Virus record (IMG/VR): IMGVR_UViG_3300036861_000397
Coordinates: 1 to 42,726 of that record
DNA: 42,726 nucleotides
Strand: one strand, 5' to 3'
From: a virus
The translations under genes were made by a program, and so were the position numbers. Under the pieces are notes generated by a model. It was given only the letters and a program-made list of their open reading frames with translations, was not told the DNA's origin and did not search any database. Positions within the stretch are counted from its first letter, which is position 1, and each line of letters begins with the position of its first letter. Positions 22,836-29,937 of this stretch are shown in pieces.

Positions 22836-23357
22836 TCACCGCGCCAACTCCGCTTTTATGAATTCAGCGATCTCAACCAGCTTACGCGCATCTTCCTCGC
22901 TGATCTGAATCAACCGCTGGCCTGCTGGCGGACTTGGCGCTCCCGTCTGAGGCACAGGCTTTGGCGGCTCAGGCTGTGGTGCTGGCGCTGGCGGTGTAGC
23001 CGGCGTGCCAGTGGGCGGCTTTACGCCTGTGAAGGTCAGATCGACCTTGATAGCGTGGCCGCTAGTGTTGCCAAAAGAATTATCTTCGCCTTGCCATGCG
23101 ACTACAAAACTAACAGGCTTGCTGAAATCCTCAACCTTGGCGCTCCTGAACCGGATATAACCATATCGCTCATTCGATCCGCCCGTAAACGGATTGGCCC
23201 ACTCAATGACAGGCTGAGGGAATGGCCCGCTATAGCCCTCAATGCGAGCCTGCTTTACTTCGGGGCCGTCATTGTCCTCGATCTCAAGTTGGGCGGCTCC
23301 TTCCCATGTTCCATCGCCCTGAGAATAGACCGGTACTTTACTATCCAGTAATTTTAT
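22836..23357 (-). CDS. 173-residue protein with an apparent ATA start
   Basis: A long frame with coherent protein sequence: KLLDSKVPVYSQGDGTWEG, then EGYSGPFPQPVIEWANPFTGG, a beta segment, a Pro-rich linker (PATPPAPAPQPEPPKP) and a helical end (ISEEDARKLVEIAEFIKAEL). There is no ATG, GTG or TTG near its beginning. GGAGGA (23361-23366) sits four to five bases before ATA at 23357, so ATA is the likely start, or the start codon has been lost by one mutation from ATG. The frame is closed by a TGA just upstream. The function is unknown; the last gene of the leftward early operon. Confidence 0.6.
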   Translation of the reverse strand: MKLLDSKVPVYSQGDGTWEGAAQLEIEDNDGPEVKQARIEGYSGPFPQPVIEWANPFTGGSNERYGYIRFRSAKVEDFSKPVSFVVAWQGEDNSFGNTSGHAIKVDLTFTGVKPPTGTPATPPAPAPQPEPPKPVPQTGAPSPPAGQRLIQISEEDARKLVEIAEFIKAELAR

Positions 23358-23373
23358 GATTCCTCCGTTGATT

Positions 23374-23592
23374 TCACTCGCATATCCTCACTTCCACGCG
23401 CACGCAGCGGTAGCCTACAAGGTCAGCGTAATTTTCCCATAGCGCGTCTGAAATAGTGTTGGCCTTTCCATTTGTGACAGCTCTTATAGATCCACGCCTG
23501 GTATCGGAAACGGAATTGTAAATTACATTCCCAAATCTATTCACCACGGCCCACATTTTCTCCGCCTTCGGCTCAGGCTTTTTGCGCTTCAT
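23374..23592 (-). CDS. Small basic protein, tandem paralogue A
   Basis: A protein of 72 residues: a basic N-terminus (KRKKPEPKAEKMWAVVN), then a strand-rich middle and the end GYRCVRVEVRICE. It is a diverged duplicate of the next gene upstream, sharing EPxAxxMWAxV at the start and YRCVRVEVR at the end. It overlaps that gene by 20 nt. The function is unknown. Confidence 0.7.
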   Translation of the reverse strand: MKRKKPEPKAEKMWAVVNRFGNVIYNSVSDTRRGSIRAVTNGKANTISDALWENYADLVGYRCVRVEVRICE

Positions 23593-23785
23593 ATCTCCTC
23601 ACTTCCACGCGCACGCAGCGATAGCCCATGCGACGGCATTCAGTCCAGTTATCAATCCCGACCGCATATGAATCAATTGCCCATTTGCGTCTATCCCGCA
23701 TTGTCGCAAGTATGATGCTGCTTTGTGGCGTAACAATAGCCCACATGCGCTTGGCCTGCGGCTCACTCTTTTTCTTTGCCATCAC
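23573..23785 (-). CDS. Small basic protein, tandem paralogue B
   Basis: A protein of 70 residues: MMAKKKSEPQAKRMWAIVTP... GYRCVRVEVRRYE. It is the paralogue of 23374-23592. The fold probably has a strand pair at each end because the N- and C-terminal segments are the conserved parts while the middle differs. The start is at 23785, with a second ATG one codon in; it overlaps the upstream stop. Confidence 0.7.
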   Translation of the reverse strand: MMAKKKSEPQAKRMWAIVTPQSSIILATMRDRRKWAIDSYAVGIDNWTECRRMGYRCVRVEVRRYEAQKA

Positions 23786-23982
23786 CTTCTCTTCTTTGAA
23801 GGCTTTCGTTCGATAACAGGATCAGCAGCTACTATTACAGTCTCAATAAGCTCATAAATCCCAACTTGAATTCGTTCACCTGCCCTGGCAAAGGACGCGA
23901 TGGATTCACTAGAGTCCAAGTACTCGCCTTCCTCTCCTTCACACTCACGATGCAAGAACACTGTTTTAGGAAATCTCTTCAT
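23782..23982 (-). CDS. Small acidic phage protein
   Basis: A protein of 66 residues: KRFPKTVFLHRECEGEEGEYLDSSESIASFARAGERIQVGIYELIETVIV. The layout 'PKTVxVxxExEGEExxYLxxxE... GExxxVGxYELxE' is that of a recurrent phage protein with a small beta barrel. A basic tail (RKPSKKRR) follows. The function is unknown. It overlaps both neighbours by four bases (ATGA type). Confidence 0.7.
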   Translation of the reverse strand: MKRFPKTVFLHRECEGEEGEYLDSSESIASFARAGERIQVGIYELIETVIVAADPVIERKPSKKRR

Positions 23983-24281
23983 TTCTCCTCCGTTTTAGGT
24001 TTGCCATCATCTTCTCCCGCGCTGAAGAAATCTGCGGCCAAGTCAAGTCCTTCCGCCTCGTCTCTGTAATGATGAAATGAATCCTCATCGCCGCCATGAA
24101 CTGGCATCTCAGCCCACTCACGTCTTTTGTCTCGTAGTTCCACCAGCGTCTCAATGTCTGCATCGAGGGCGGCTTCAAGCTGGTTGGCGCAAGCAGCGAA
24201 CAAAGTATCTGATGTCGGATAACGCCCAGTGATGGCCTTCCGCCACTCAGCAATCAACGCTCTTGTCTTGGATCCACTCAT
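23979..24281 (-). CDS. Hypothetical helical protein
   Basis: A protein of 100 residues from the ATG at 24281, which overlaps the upstream stop (ATGA). It starts MSGSKTRALIAEWRKAI and contains two long helices (LFAACANQLEAALDADIETLVELRDKRREW), with an acidic C-terminus (EGLDLAADFFSAGEDDGKPKTEEK). It belongs to the small early genes. No family is recognised. Confidence 0.65.
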   Translation of the reverse strand: MSGSKTRALIAEWRKAITGRYPTSDTLFAACANQLEAALDADIETLVELRDKRREWAEMPVHGGDEDSFHHYRDEAEGLDLAADFFSAGEDDGKPKTEEK

Positions 24282-24481
24282 TCCGGTTCTTTCCGTAGTC
24301 TGTAGGCACACGGCATCATATTCCAGTCCCAATAAAGCAGACCAATCGTGCCGTCATCCCACAGAATTCTGATGTGCTCAGAATCGCAATACTCGACAAT
24401 CCCGAAGCTTTTATTAGTGGTTTCAACGGACACCAGCTTTCCAATTTCAAGGTCAAGATGGGTAATGGGCTTGTCGCTCAT
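24278..24481 (-). CDS. Small beta-barrel-like protein
   Basis: A protein of 67 residues: LEIGKLVSVETTNKSFGIVEYCDSEHIRILWDDGTIGLLYWDW. Strand-turn-strand repeats with WDDGT resemble Tudor/SH3-like small barrels. The exact function is unknown. It overlaps neighbours by ATGA on both sides. Confidence 0.65.
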   Translation of the reverse strand: MSDKPITHLDLEIGKLVSVETTNKSFGIVEYCDSEHIRILWDDGTIGLLYWDWNMMPCAYRLRKEPE

Positions 24482-24744
24482 TCCACCCTCTCGCGCGCGG
24501 CTCGGAACTTGGCAGATGCACCAGCATTCAATTCAGCGTCGCCATCGTCGTGCCTGCCTGCGCTTGTATCGCCATCAAGTACCCACTGGACCCACTGCGC
24601 CTCCTCCCGCGTAAACTCCACGATCACGGAGGAGGAGTGGCGGTCGAGGATGTCACGCAGCAACGCTTCCCACGCTGGATTAAGTGAAGCTAAGTTTAGC
24701 AACTCCCCCAACTCCTGCATCAGCGTCTTGTCAGGCTGGCTCAT
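24478..24744 (-). CDS. Hypothetical small helical protein
   Basis: A protein of 88 residues beginning MSQPDKTLMQELGELLNLASLNPAWEALLRDIL. The remainder includes EFTREEAQWVQWVLDGD, a linker and a C-terminal charged helix. It overlaps upstream and downstream genes by 4-14 nt. No family is recognised. Confidence 0.65.
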   Translation of the reverse strand: MSQPDKTLMQELGELLNLASLNPAWEALLRDILDRHSSSVIVEFTREEAQWVQWVLDGDTSAGRHDDGDAELNAGASAKFRAARERVE

Positions 24745-24961
24745 TCATCTCCTCCATTTCTACAAACTCCCGCCTTATCCTGAACTTCTTCAACGCAAAG
24801 TCACATTTATGCAAACCAAGATGTCTATAAATTCGATACTCGCCATCTGGGGAATTTCGTGTTTCCCCGTTGAGCCACCCACCTTCCGAAGTTGTTAATT
24901 GAAGCTTGCATAACGGGCAAAAAACCGCAAGAGCCACTTCAATATCTCGCTTTATCATCAC
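24731..24961 (-). CDS. Small zinc-finger-like protein
   Basis: A protein of 76 residues with CPLC at about 15-18 and H-x-G-L-H-K-C near 48-53. A four-ligand site built from Cys/His pairs separated by about 30 residues is likely. A basic C-terminal helix follows (DFALKKFRIRREFVEM). The gene overlaps both neighbours. The function is unknown. Confidence 0.65.
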   Translation of the reverse strand: MMIKRDIEVALAVFCPLCKLQLTTSEGGWLNGETRNSPDGEYRIYRHLGLHKCDFALKKFRIRREFVEMEEMNEPA

Positions 24962-25221
24962 TCTTCTCCCCTGAAGCGGCGCATGGCTGCTTCTGCGGCT
25001 TGCCAGTCATCGTAAACCTTAGGCGGGCATTCCTCTTCGACGCTGAGCACGTATTCGCGCATTTGCCTTAGCGCCCAATCAAGGTGCCGCTCAAACTCGC
25101 GGATCGTCGCGCAGAGGCGCTCCACTGTTTCAGCGTGGAGAGCTATTCGCAATCTAGCAGGGAAGGAGGCGGCATGTGATTCCTGCTCCGCAACTTCCTT
25201 GCTTGTCAGTGTTTTGGGCAT
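24958..25221 (-). CDS. Hypothetical helical protein
   Basis: A protein of 87 residues: LTSKEVAEQESHAASFPARLRIALHAETVERLCATIREFERHLDWALRQMREYVLSVEEE is helical, with a C-terminal DDWQAAEAAMRRFRGEE. A small all-helix fold is expected. The start overlaps the preceding gene by 16 nt. No family is recognised. Confidence 0.65.
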   Translation of the reverse strand: MPKTLTSKEVAEQESHAASFPARLRIALHAETVERLCATIREFERHLDWALRQMREYVLSVEEECPPKVYDDWQAAEAAMRRFRGEE

Positions 25222-25430
25222 TTAACCTCCAATGGCATGTAGGAATAGATGTGCCTACGCGCTAATTCTTTATCTAAATCCTTCAATGCCGCCCTCTTGC
25301 TTCTAAACGCTGGTTTGCAAGCGAACCTCAACTTGCGGGTGCGCTCCAACAGTACACGCCAATACCAGTGCTTCTTGCCACTAGAACGCACCAGTTGCAC
25401 GATCACTTGTCGTTGTGCCACAGTAGCCAT
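25206..25430 (-). CDS. Small basic hypothetical protein
   Basis: A protein of 74 residues starting MATVAQRQVIVQLVRSSGKKHWYWRVL. A strand pair is followed by a helix (KRAALKDLDKELARRHIYSYMP) and the end CPKH. Strongly basic and possibly nucleic-acid binding. Its start lies inside the 26-residue membrane peptide gene in another frame. Confidence 0.65.
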   Translation of the reverse strand: MATVAQRQVIVQLVRSSGKKHWYWRVLLERTRKLRFACKPAFRSKRAALKDLDKELARRHIYSYMPLEVKCPKH

Positions 25431-25483
25431 GCGATAATGAACCAGATTGCCAGTACTCCAATAACGAGTAGAATATCTCCCAT
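25403..25483 (-). CDS. 26-residue single-span membrane peptide
   Basis: ATG at 25483, directly overlapping the stop of a 13-codon frame (TAATG). MGDILLVIGVLAIWFIIAWLLW is one hydrophobic span with charged HNDK after it. It overlaps the start of the 25206 gene by 28 nt. Toxin-like or inner-membrane microproteins of this size exist in phages, but expression is not certain. Confidence 0.4.
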   Translation of the reverse strand: MGDILLVIGVLAIWFIIAWLLWHNDK

Positions 25484-25524
25484 TAGGTTAGCGCTATTCG
25501 CTCAAAGTCATAGTGTGACCTCAT
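25483..25524 (-). CDS. 13-codon leader peptide candidate
   Basis: ATG 25524 follows AAGGAGGAGTG, one of the strongest Shine-Dalgarno sites here. The peptide MRSHYDFERIALT ends where the membrane peptide begins (TAATG). A strong site driving so short a frame suggests translational coupling or a leader role. Confidence 0.4.
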   Translation of the reverse strand: MRSHYDFERIALT

Positions 25525-25547
25525 CACTCCTCCTTAACCGCCTGCAC

Positions 25548-26294
25548 TCAGTGAGCACATACCGAGCACATTAGTTTACGGTCCTCCATAGTCTTACGCT
25601 GGCGGGGCAATCGCCCTGACTCGAATTCCTTTTTCAAGTCTTTCAGTGCAGCAGGCCATGTGTCACGCTGATCGGAGCGTAGTGTGTGCCCGGTTAGCTC
25701 CTCAAACGCTATAGCCCGGTCGAATTCTCCGGGATGTTGTTGCCACAACTTCCACCATTCATAAATGGTCTGAAAAAAGCATATCGCACAATCCGTGCGC
25801 TCGGGAATAGATACCCCACGATCAGCCAAAAACTTCTTAACATCTCCCAATCCCCAACCCCATTCTACGAGTGGGAATGTTCGCTGTATTAGCGCATCTC
25901 CATAATCAACACCTTCCCTGTCGGCTTCGTCCGCTCTGATTCCCACATAAACCACGCATGGCGTATGCTGGGCTATGTACTCCTGAAACGGCTCTATCTT
26001 TAACACCCGCGTACACCAACGCATTCGCCAATTAGGAAGTGCTCTCCACTGAACGATCAGCCCACTTAGCGTTCGACCATTAGTGATGCACTTCACTGGC
26101 TTTCCAAGCAACGTGCCAAGACGGTCCCAATGCAGAGCCATTTCCGGCAATTCATTTCCTGTCGGCGTACAAATAAAGTCGTAATCGACCTCTGTATTCA
26201 TTTCGCGCAGCCTCAGCGCCATCGCAGTTGAATCTTTTCCGCCGCTCAGTGCAACGATATGTTTCACATGCCGCAAATCCACAACGTAATTCAT
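25548..26294 (-). CDS. PAPS reductase / adenylyl-dependent sulfotransfer-like protein
   Basis: A protein of 248 residues. HIVALSGGKDSTAMALRL gives the PP-loop SGGKDS at 17-22, which binds the adenylate. Later TPTGNELPEM, CTRVLKIEPF and a Cys-rich middle (DCAICFF) with a C-terminal MCSVCAH pair suggest an iron-sulfur or zinc site. Phage PAPS-reductase family proteins are common and their role is uncertain; host sulfur metabolism or DNA or tRNA sulfur modification are possible. It lies in the early operon, ending 23 bases before the leader peptide. Confidence 0.8.
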   Translation of the reverse strand: MNYVVDLRHVKHIVALSGGKDSTAMALRLREMNTEVDYDFICTPTGNELPEMALHWDRLGTLLGKPVKCITNGRTLSGLIVQWRALPNWRMRWCTRVLKIEPFQEYIAQHTPCVVYVGIRADEADREGVDYGDALIQRTFPLVEWGWGLGDVKKFLADRGVSIPERTDCAICFFQTIYEWWKLWQQHPGEFDRAIAFEELTGHTLRSDQRDTWPAALKDLKKEFESGRLPRQRKTMEDRKLMCSVCAH

Positions 26295-26650
26295 TCCTTA
26301 ACCGCCTGCACGGCGGCGAGTAAACCATTCGGCCAACGTAGCGTGTAATCCACATCGTTCTTTACTTCATATAGTGAAAGCCGGTTATCGTTGAGCAGTC
26401 GCTCGATCTTATCCAGAGCCTTCGCCTTTGGCCGCGCCTCGGCCAGTTCAGCCTCCAGCCTGGCTGTAAGGGATTTCTCGTCTGCCAATAGTATTTGCAA
26501 GCGATCACCGGCAGCCTCCAGCGCCTTCACATGCTCAAGATCGCATGATTTGAGATCGTCTGATAATTCTCCAACCTTGCCAAACAGTTCACGGTTCTCA
26601 GCCTCCAGCGCCGCGATGCGCTCCTCCTGCTTCTCAATAAAATCACGCAT
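26291..26650 (-). CDS. Coiled-coil protein
   Basis: A protein of 119 residues. Residues about 5-85 form one long coiled coil (EERIAALEAENRELFGKVGELSDDL..., ARLEAELAEARPKAKALDKIERLLNDN), with a short aromatic C-terminus (YTLRWPNGLLAAVQAVKE). It overlaps the PAPS-type gene and the zinc-ribbon gene by 4-8 nt. No family is recognised. Confidence 0.7.
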   Translation of the reverse strand: MRDFIEKQEERIAALEAENRELFGKVGELSDDLKSCDLEHVKALEAAGDRLQILLADEKSLTARLEAELAEARPKAKALDKIERLLNDNRLSLYEVKNDVDYTLRWPNGLLAAVQAVKE

Positions 26651-26852
26651 CGCTTAAGCTCTCGTCAAAATCGCACTCGCAAAATGGTTCAGTCAAACCA
26701 CAGGATTCACAGAGATCCGGTTTGGGCTTCTGTGCGTCGTCATTGCAATCTGCACAGGCGACCCAAACCAGTTTGCGCTGTCCGGTGTCCACATGGACCG
26801 GATACCAGGCGTGCCAGCCGCTACCGTCGCCGCAATTGCCGCAGGTCGCCAT
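26643..26852 (-). CDS. DnaJ-like zinc-ribbon protein
   Basis: A protein of 69 residues from the ATG at 26852, overlapping the VRR-NUC stop (TGATG). CGNC, CADC, CESC and CEC give four Cys pairs, enough for two zinc sites, with WHAWYPVHVDTGQRKLVWVAC between. Similar small ribbons accompany phage nucleases and replication genes. It may bind single-stranded DNA or act as a protein connector. Confidence 0.65.
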   Translation of the reverse strand: MATCGNCGDGSGWHAWYPVHVDTGQRKLVWVACADCNDDAQKPKPDLCESCGLTEPFCECDFDESLSDA

Positions 26853-27208
26853 CAGTTCTCCAGGTAATCCAATATCGCCCACGCGGCCTGCTCCCAGCCA
26901 TATGCCGTCACGACCTGATACCCGCTCGCCAATAATCTCTTTTGCCACCATACCTGCTCTGGCGTCAGCTTATTTTTCCCGTGCTTGAGCTCGATGAAAA
27001 TTCCGTGCTTATCCCCCCGTGATACCGGCAGGAACACGTCAGGCACGCCAGCCCGGACGCCCTCTGCCTTGAGCTTTGCCGCTACCACGATATGACGATG
27101 CCCGCCGTTGGGAATCGCAAAGGTAAGGGCCAGATCAGGATCTTTGCGCGCATTCAGAGCCAGCCATTGAAACAAGGCTTTCTGCTCGGCGTGCTCGGAT
27201 GATTTCAT
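26852..27208 (-). CDS. VRR-NUC domain nuclease
   Basis: A protein of 118 residues, the whole being a VRR-NUC (PD-(D/E)XK) domain: GVPDVFLPV at 54-62 with D57, FIELKHGKNKLTPEQ at 71-85 with E73 and K75, then GYQVVTAYGWEQA. It cuts branched or replication-intermediate DNA by family knowledge. It is coupled (ATGA) to the replication protein and to the zinc-ribbon gene, supporting a role in replication or recombination. Confidence 0.85.
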   Translation of the reverse strand: MKSSEHAEQKALFQWLALNARKDPDLALTFAIPNGGHRHIVVAAKLKAEGVRAGVPDVFLPVSRGDKHGIFIELKHGKNKLTPEQVWWQKRLLASGYQVVTAYGWEQAAWAILDYLEN

Positions 27209-28098
27209 AGTTTCCTAACCCCCAACTCCATAGACTCGGTAATATGCTCATCTGCCAAATCGCCCCATGTGTCACGGCGCGCCAGTGCCTTGATGGCTAC
27301 CAGATCCCATGTGCCCTTGCCAACCCTGGCGCCCAACCGGCTAATCAACTCAGCCTCGTTAACCTCGTAGGATCGGCCGTTGCCGGTGCCGTTTTTTTGC
27401 ACAGCATCTCCACATATTCCCCGCTTAGAGACAGACTTCACATCCGGCAAGTCTTCCCATTCTCTTCCGTTGAGCCAAGTAGCCGCATGAGGAATGAATC
27501 GTGGTTCTCTGTCCGCCCATTCTGACGATTTGAAACGCGCCAGCCCGATTTTTATTTTCTCGAAAGTTTCTTGATCTGTGTGGAGCTTAAGAAACGCTTT
27601 TAGACCTGCAGATCTTTTAACTTTCCTCGGATAGAGATTCCAGAATTCCTCGAAAGACTTAAAACTAAAAGACTCTTTCTCTTTTTCTTTCTCTCTTTCT
27701 CTCTCTGTATTTGCTAGAGCGTTTGCTAGAGTTTTGCTAGCCTTTTGCTTGCCGCCTTTACTACCGGCTAAAGCCCTTATTCTTCTTAGTTTGTACCAGC
27801 CAACTAATTGAGGAGAGTACAAACATCCGCGTTTTTCGTCGCGTTTTAGAAGCTGTAAATTGCAAAATTTTTGCAGGGTTATTGAGGTCTTTTCCGGGGT
27901 CAGACCAAGCAAACAACTGATGGCATAATTCTCCATCGCCTTGCCTTCAATCATGAGATACCCGTACCTCTCGGACTCGTGCAAAATGAAAAGAAGCGAC
28001 AGCAATATCCCCCTTCCTTCGTGATCTAGTGCCCTGAAACCTAAATGCTTTGCCCAGTCTCCTACGTACAACTGAAGCGCCGGAAACTCATTTCTCAC
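27205..28098 (-). CDS. Replication initiation / replisome-loader protein
   Basis: A protein of 297 residues from the GTG at 28098 (AGGTGGGTCACAAAG upstream); the frame opens at TTG 28146. FPALQLYVGDWAKHLGFRALDHEGRGILLSLLF is the DUF1376-like N-terminal winged-helix pattern of phage replisome proteins. A Lys/Glu linker (EREREKEKEKE) leads to FEEFWNLYPRKVKRSAGLKAFLKL... FIPHAATWLNGREWED, the C-terminal domain found in many phage replication proteins. It probably loads the host helicase. A possible origin lies directly upstream. Confidence 0.75.
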   Translation of the reverse strand: MRNEFPALQLYVGDWAKHLGFRALDHEGRGILLSLLFILHESERYGYLMIEGKAMENYAISCLLGLTPEKTSITLQKFCNLQLLKRDEKRGCLYSPQLVGWYKLRRIRALAGSKGGKQKASKTLANALANTEREREKEKEKESFSFKSFEEFWNLYPRKVKRSAGLKAFLKLHTDQETFEKIKIGLARFKSSEWADREPRFIPHAATWLNGREWEDLPDVKSVSKRGICGDAVQKNGTGNGRSYEVNEAELISRLGARVGKGTWDLVAIKALARRDTWGDLADEHITESMELGVRKL

Positions 28099-28189
28099 CT
28101 TTGTGACCCACCTGGAACACGTCTGAAAATTGGATGCAGTGTTCAACTTTTATAGTGGTCCCTGCCGCACATATTCACAATAGAAAACA

Positions 28190-28262
28190 GCGCTTTTCCA
28201 CATCATTTCTTAAAAAACTTGTGGAACAATGATGCGAAATATGTGGAAGAAATTATGTGGAA
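28190..28262. repeat. TGTGGAA repeats, candidate origin iterons or operator
   Basis: One TTCCACA (28196-28202) and three TGTGGAA (28220-28226, 28242-28248, 28256-28262) within 67 bases of A/T-rich DNA. CATCATT after the first and AATGATG after the second are also complementary. The position directly upstream of the replication protein gene fits a replication origin or autoregulatory operator. Confidence 0.5.
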
Positions 28263-28266
28263 CACA

Positions 28267-28518
28267 TCACTTTTTTATTGCACTCAGCAACCAATCCCGG
28301 CGCTGACAACCAGAGTCACGGTAACCGCAATTAAGGGCGAAACCGGCAGCAACTAAATCATCCCAAGTGATATCGCCGCGTTTAATCAATCTCCTTGCCT
28401 CTGTGTCGCACGAATGGCAGAGGCCCCTAGTCTCAGCCTTGACGCCCTTGGCGGCGCAGTCAGGGTTCAGGCACAGCGCCTTAATCTTCTTGTGGTTGAC
28501 ATCACCAGGGCTCACCAT
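28267..28518 (-). CDS. Small Cys-rich protein, zinc-binding type
   Basis: A protein of 83 residues. CLNPDCAAKG and CHSCDTEAR form a four-Cys site near residues 16-37; a second C-terminal cluster is CGYRDSGC. The pattern fits a recycled zinc ribbon. DITWDDLVAAGFAL is a following helix. The gene lies beside the possible origin. The start is ATG 28518 with only GAGGG upstream. Confidence 0.6.
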   Translation of the reverse strand: MVSPGDVNHKKIKALCLNPDCAAKGVKAETRGLCHSCDTEARRLIKRGDITWDDLVAAGFALNCGYRDSGCQRRDWLLSAIKK

Positions 28519-28558
28519 GGCCAGCCCTCAAAAAGCGGGCCTTCGTTTTTAATGCCTG

Positions 28559-28762
28559 TCACAATTCCTCTTTTTGCTCCAGGAACAGCCTCAAGGCGCT
28601 GGCAAGGGATTCGGCATCAACAATTGTTGTTGTTAAGATGGTGGTATTCGGATCATCCGAATTAGCGATCATCAACATTTCGTGATTGAATGGATGGTAT
28701 GCGACCGTGACTTTTCCCACCTTCACGCTTTTGCGGAGTGCGGGCTTGGTGTCGTGTGTCAT
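28559..28762 (-). CDS. Hypothetical small protein
   Basis: A protein of 67 residues from the ATG at 28762 (the frame continues to 28783). MTHDTKPALRKSVKVGKVTVAYHPFNHEMLMIANSDD is a strand pair, followed by TTTIVDAESLASALRLFLEQ as a helix. No family is recognised. It lies after a 390-base stretch without a clear gene. Confidence 0.6.
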   Translation of the reverse strand: MTHDTKPALRKSVKVGKVTVAYHPFNHEMLMIANSDDPNTTILTTTIVDAESLASALRLFLEQKEEL

Positions 28763-28783
28763 ATTCGCTCTCAATTCCAGCAA

Positions 28784-29173
28784 GCGGCAGGTCTGGGCCT
28801 GCTTTGGGTTGGCTCACCACGTTTTCCCCGGCCTTGCAAGTTCGTCAACTGCCGGATACGGAACGCGACTGACTCCCCGTCCAGGCTTGATAGCGATCCA
28901 CTTCCAACCCTTATAGCTATCATCAATGTGTTCTCACCACATCGCGCTTGCTGGAAACCTGGAGGACTGAGCGCGGATCGGTTGACGGCACTCTCGCTAT
29001 AATCCAGCGGACCCGCGTAGCCAGTTTTACTCAGTCCAGAAAAGTGGTTTAATGAAACAGGAAATTCGGTCTCATTACTGTGAAGGGTTGGTAAAGATAT
29101 TCTCCCAACTTGGGTACAACCGTAAGTACTTTCTTTCCTATTACTTATCAGCCGCTCCCACGGAAAGTGGGAT
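28784..29173. other. Stretch without a convincing gene
   Basis: A 225-codon frame (28771-29448) crosses this stretch but overlaps a better gene and looks like a shadow. A 38-codon minus frame (28814-28927, DDSYKGWKWIAIKPGRG...) has protein-like composition and GGTGAG upstream but only an ATT start. TGATAGC and GCTATCA form 7-bp inverted arms (28890-28924). Nothing else is supported. Confidence 0.4.
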
Positions 29174-29371
29174 CTACCACTCGTCCTTTGGCTCTTTACC
29201 GAATTCCCGCCTGTATTTCTCGAGCACGGCGATTGAAAGCGCGGCTGAGCGGCTAACCCCATCGCGTTCAGCCAGTTCCCATAACGCACGATGGATCTTG
29301 AGAGCCAGCCGGTAGTTTGCGGGCGGATGGGTAGAGCGTCGTTTCCGGTTGATCGGATCGAGATTTGACAT
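29174..29371 (-). CDS. Ribbon-helix-helix-like protein
   Basis: A protein of 65 residues: basic N-terminus (INRKRRSTHPPANYRLALKIHRALWELAERDGVSRSAALSIAVLEKYRREFG). A strand followed by two helices with AERDGVSRSAALSIAV matches the second helix and turn of Arc/CopG-type ribbon-helix-helix repressors. It probably binds DNA as a dimer. No partner antitoxin or toxin gene is seen next to it. Confidence 0.6.
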   Translation of the reverse strand: MSNLDPINRKRRSTHPPANYRLALKIHRALWELAERDGVSRSAALSIAVLEKYRREFGKEPKDEW

Positions 29372-29444
29372 AATTTTGAAGGTTGGGCGTTACCGTACAA
29401 CGTCGTATCCACGAATTCAATCATTTTTCTGCCGAAAGTCCCTG

Positions 29445-29654
29445 TCACTTCACGGCCTCCACGAGCTTCTCAAGTTCCTCTTGCGATAACCGCACCGGCT
29501 GATATTCCGCTACCCAACTTGCCGGTTTAACGAAATCAGGATGCCCGATATAGCGCCGTCCCATTCTTTCCTTGAGGAGCTGAACGCGGGCCGTCCGGCT
29601 GACGTTGCGATGCTCCAATAGCCTGGCAAGGTCGATCTCGGCGTAGTCGGTCAT
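29445..29654 (-). CDS. Hypothetical small protein
   Basis: A protein of 69 residues. TDYAEIDLARLLEHRNVSRTARVQLLKERM... is helical and includes RNVSRTARVQLLK, a possible DNA-binding helix-turn-helix. The C-terminus is YQPVRLSQEELEKLVEAVK. It overlaps the upstream gene by 4 nt (ATGA). No family is recognised. Confidence 0.6.
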   Translation of the reverse strand: MTDYAEIDLARLLEHRNVSRTARVQLLKERMGRRYIGHPDFVKPASWVAEYQPVRLSQEELEKLVEAVK

Positions 29655-29839
29655 ACCCTTGCCACTTCCGGAATCTGCGCTGGCGACTTTGCCTTCTTGC
29701 TAGCATTTGCACGGACCTTCGGGAATCGAATCTTACGGGCCAGCAGAGCTTCGTTGATTAATTGCTGAAGCGGTAAAGCCTCACTTGTCCAAATGTAAGC
29801 CCTGACCTGTTCTGCTGTTGCTTCAGTTCTCTTTGCCAT
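29651..29839 (-). CDS. Hypothetical small basic protein
   Basis: A protein of 62 residues: EATAEQVRAYIWTSEALPLQQLINEALLARKIRFPKVRANASKKAKSPA, a helix followed by a basic tail. It forms a pair with 29445-29654 and may be a DNA-binding accessory. No family is recognised. Confidence 0.55.
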   Translation of the reverse strand: MAKRTEATAEQVRAYIWTSEALPLQQLINEALLARKIRFPKVRANASKKAKSPAQIPEVARV

Positions 29840-29849
29840 GATTTTACCC

Positions 29850-29936
29850 GGAGCCGCCTCAACGACTAAAAGCGGCCCCGGCTCTCGTTAAGGAGTCACC
29901 AATGCGCGCCATTGGCAGCGATCCCCGGAGGGGGAT
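29850..29936. other. Hairpin-rich spacer between Gp157 and downstream small genes
   Basis: Several stems: GAGCCG/CGGCTC (29850-29884), CCAATG-CGCGC-CATTGG (29899-29915) and TCCCC-GGA-GGGGA (29922-29934). No poly-U tract follows, so processing or attenuation is more likely than simple termination. Confidence 0.4.
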
Positions 29937-29937
29937 G

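Noticed and set aside
28771-29448. 225-codon minus frame
   Set aside because: It overlaps a convincing ribbon-helix-helix-like gene in another frame, has odd composition with no recognisable motif, and lacks a ribosome-binding site.
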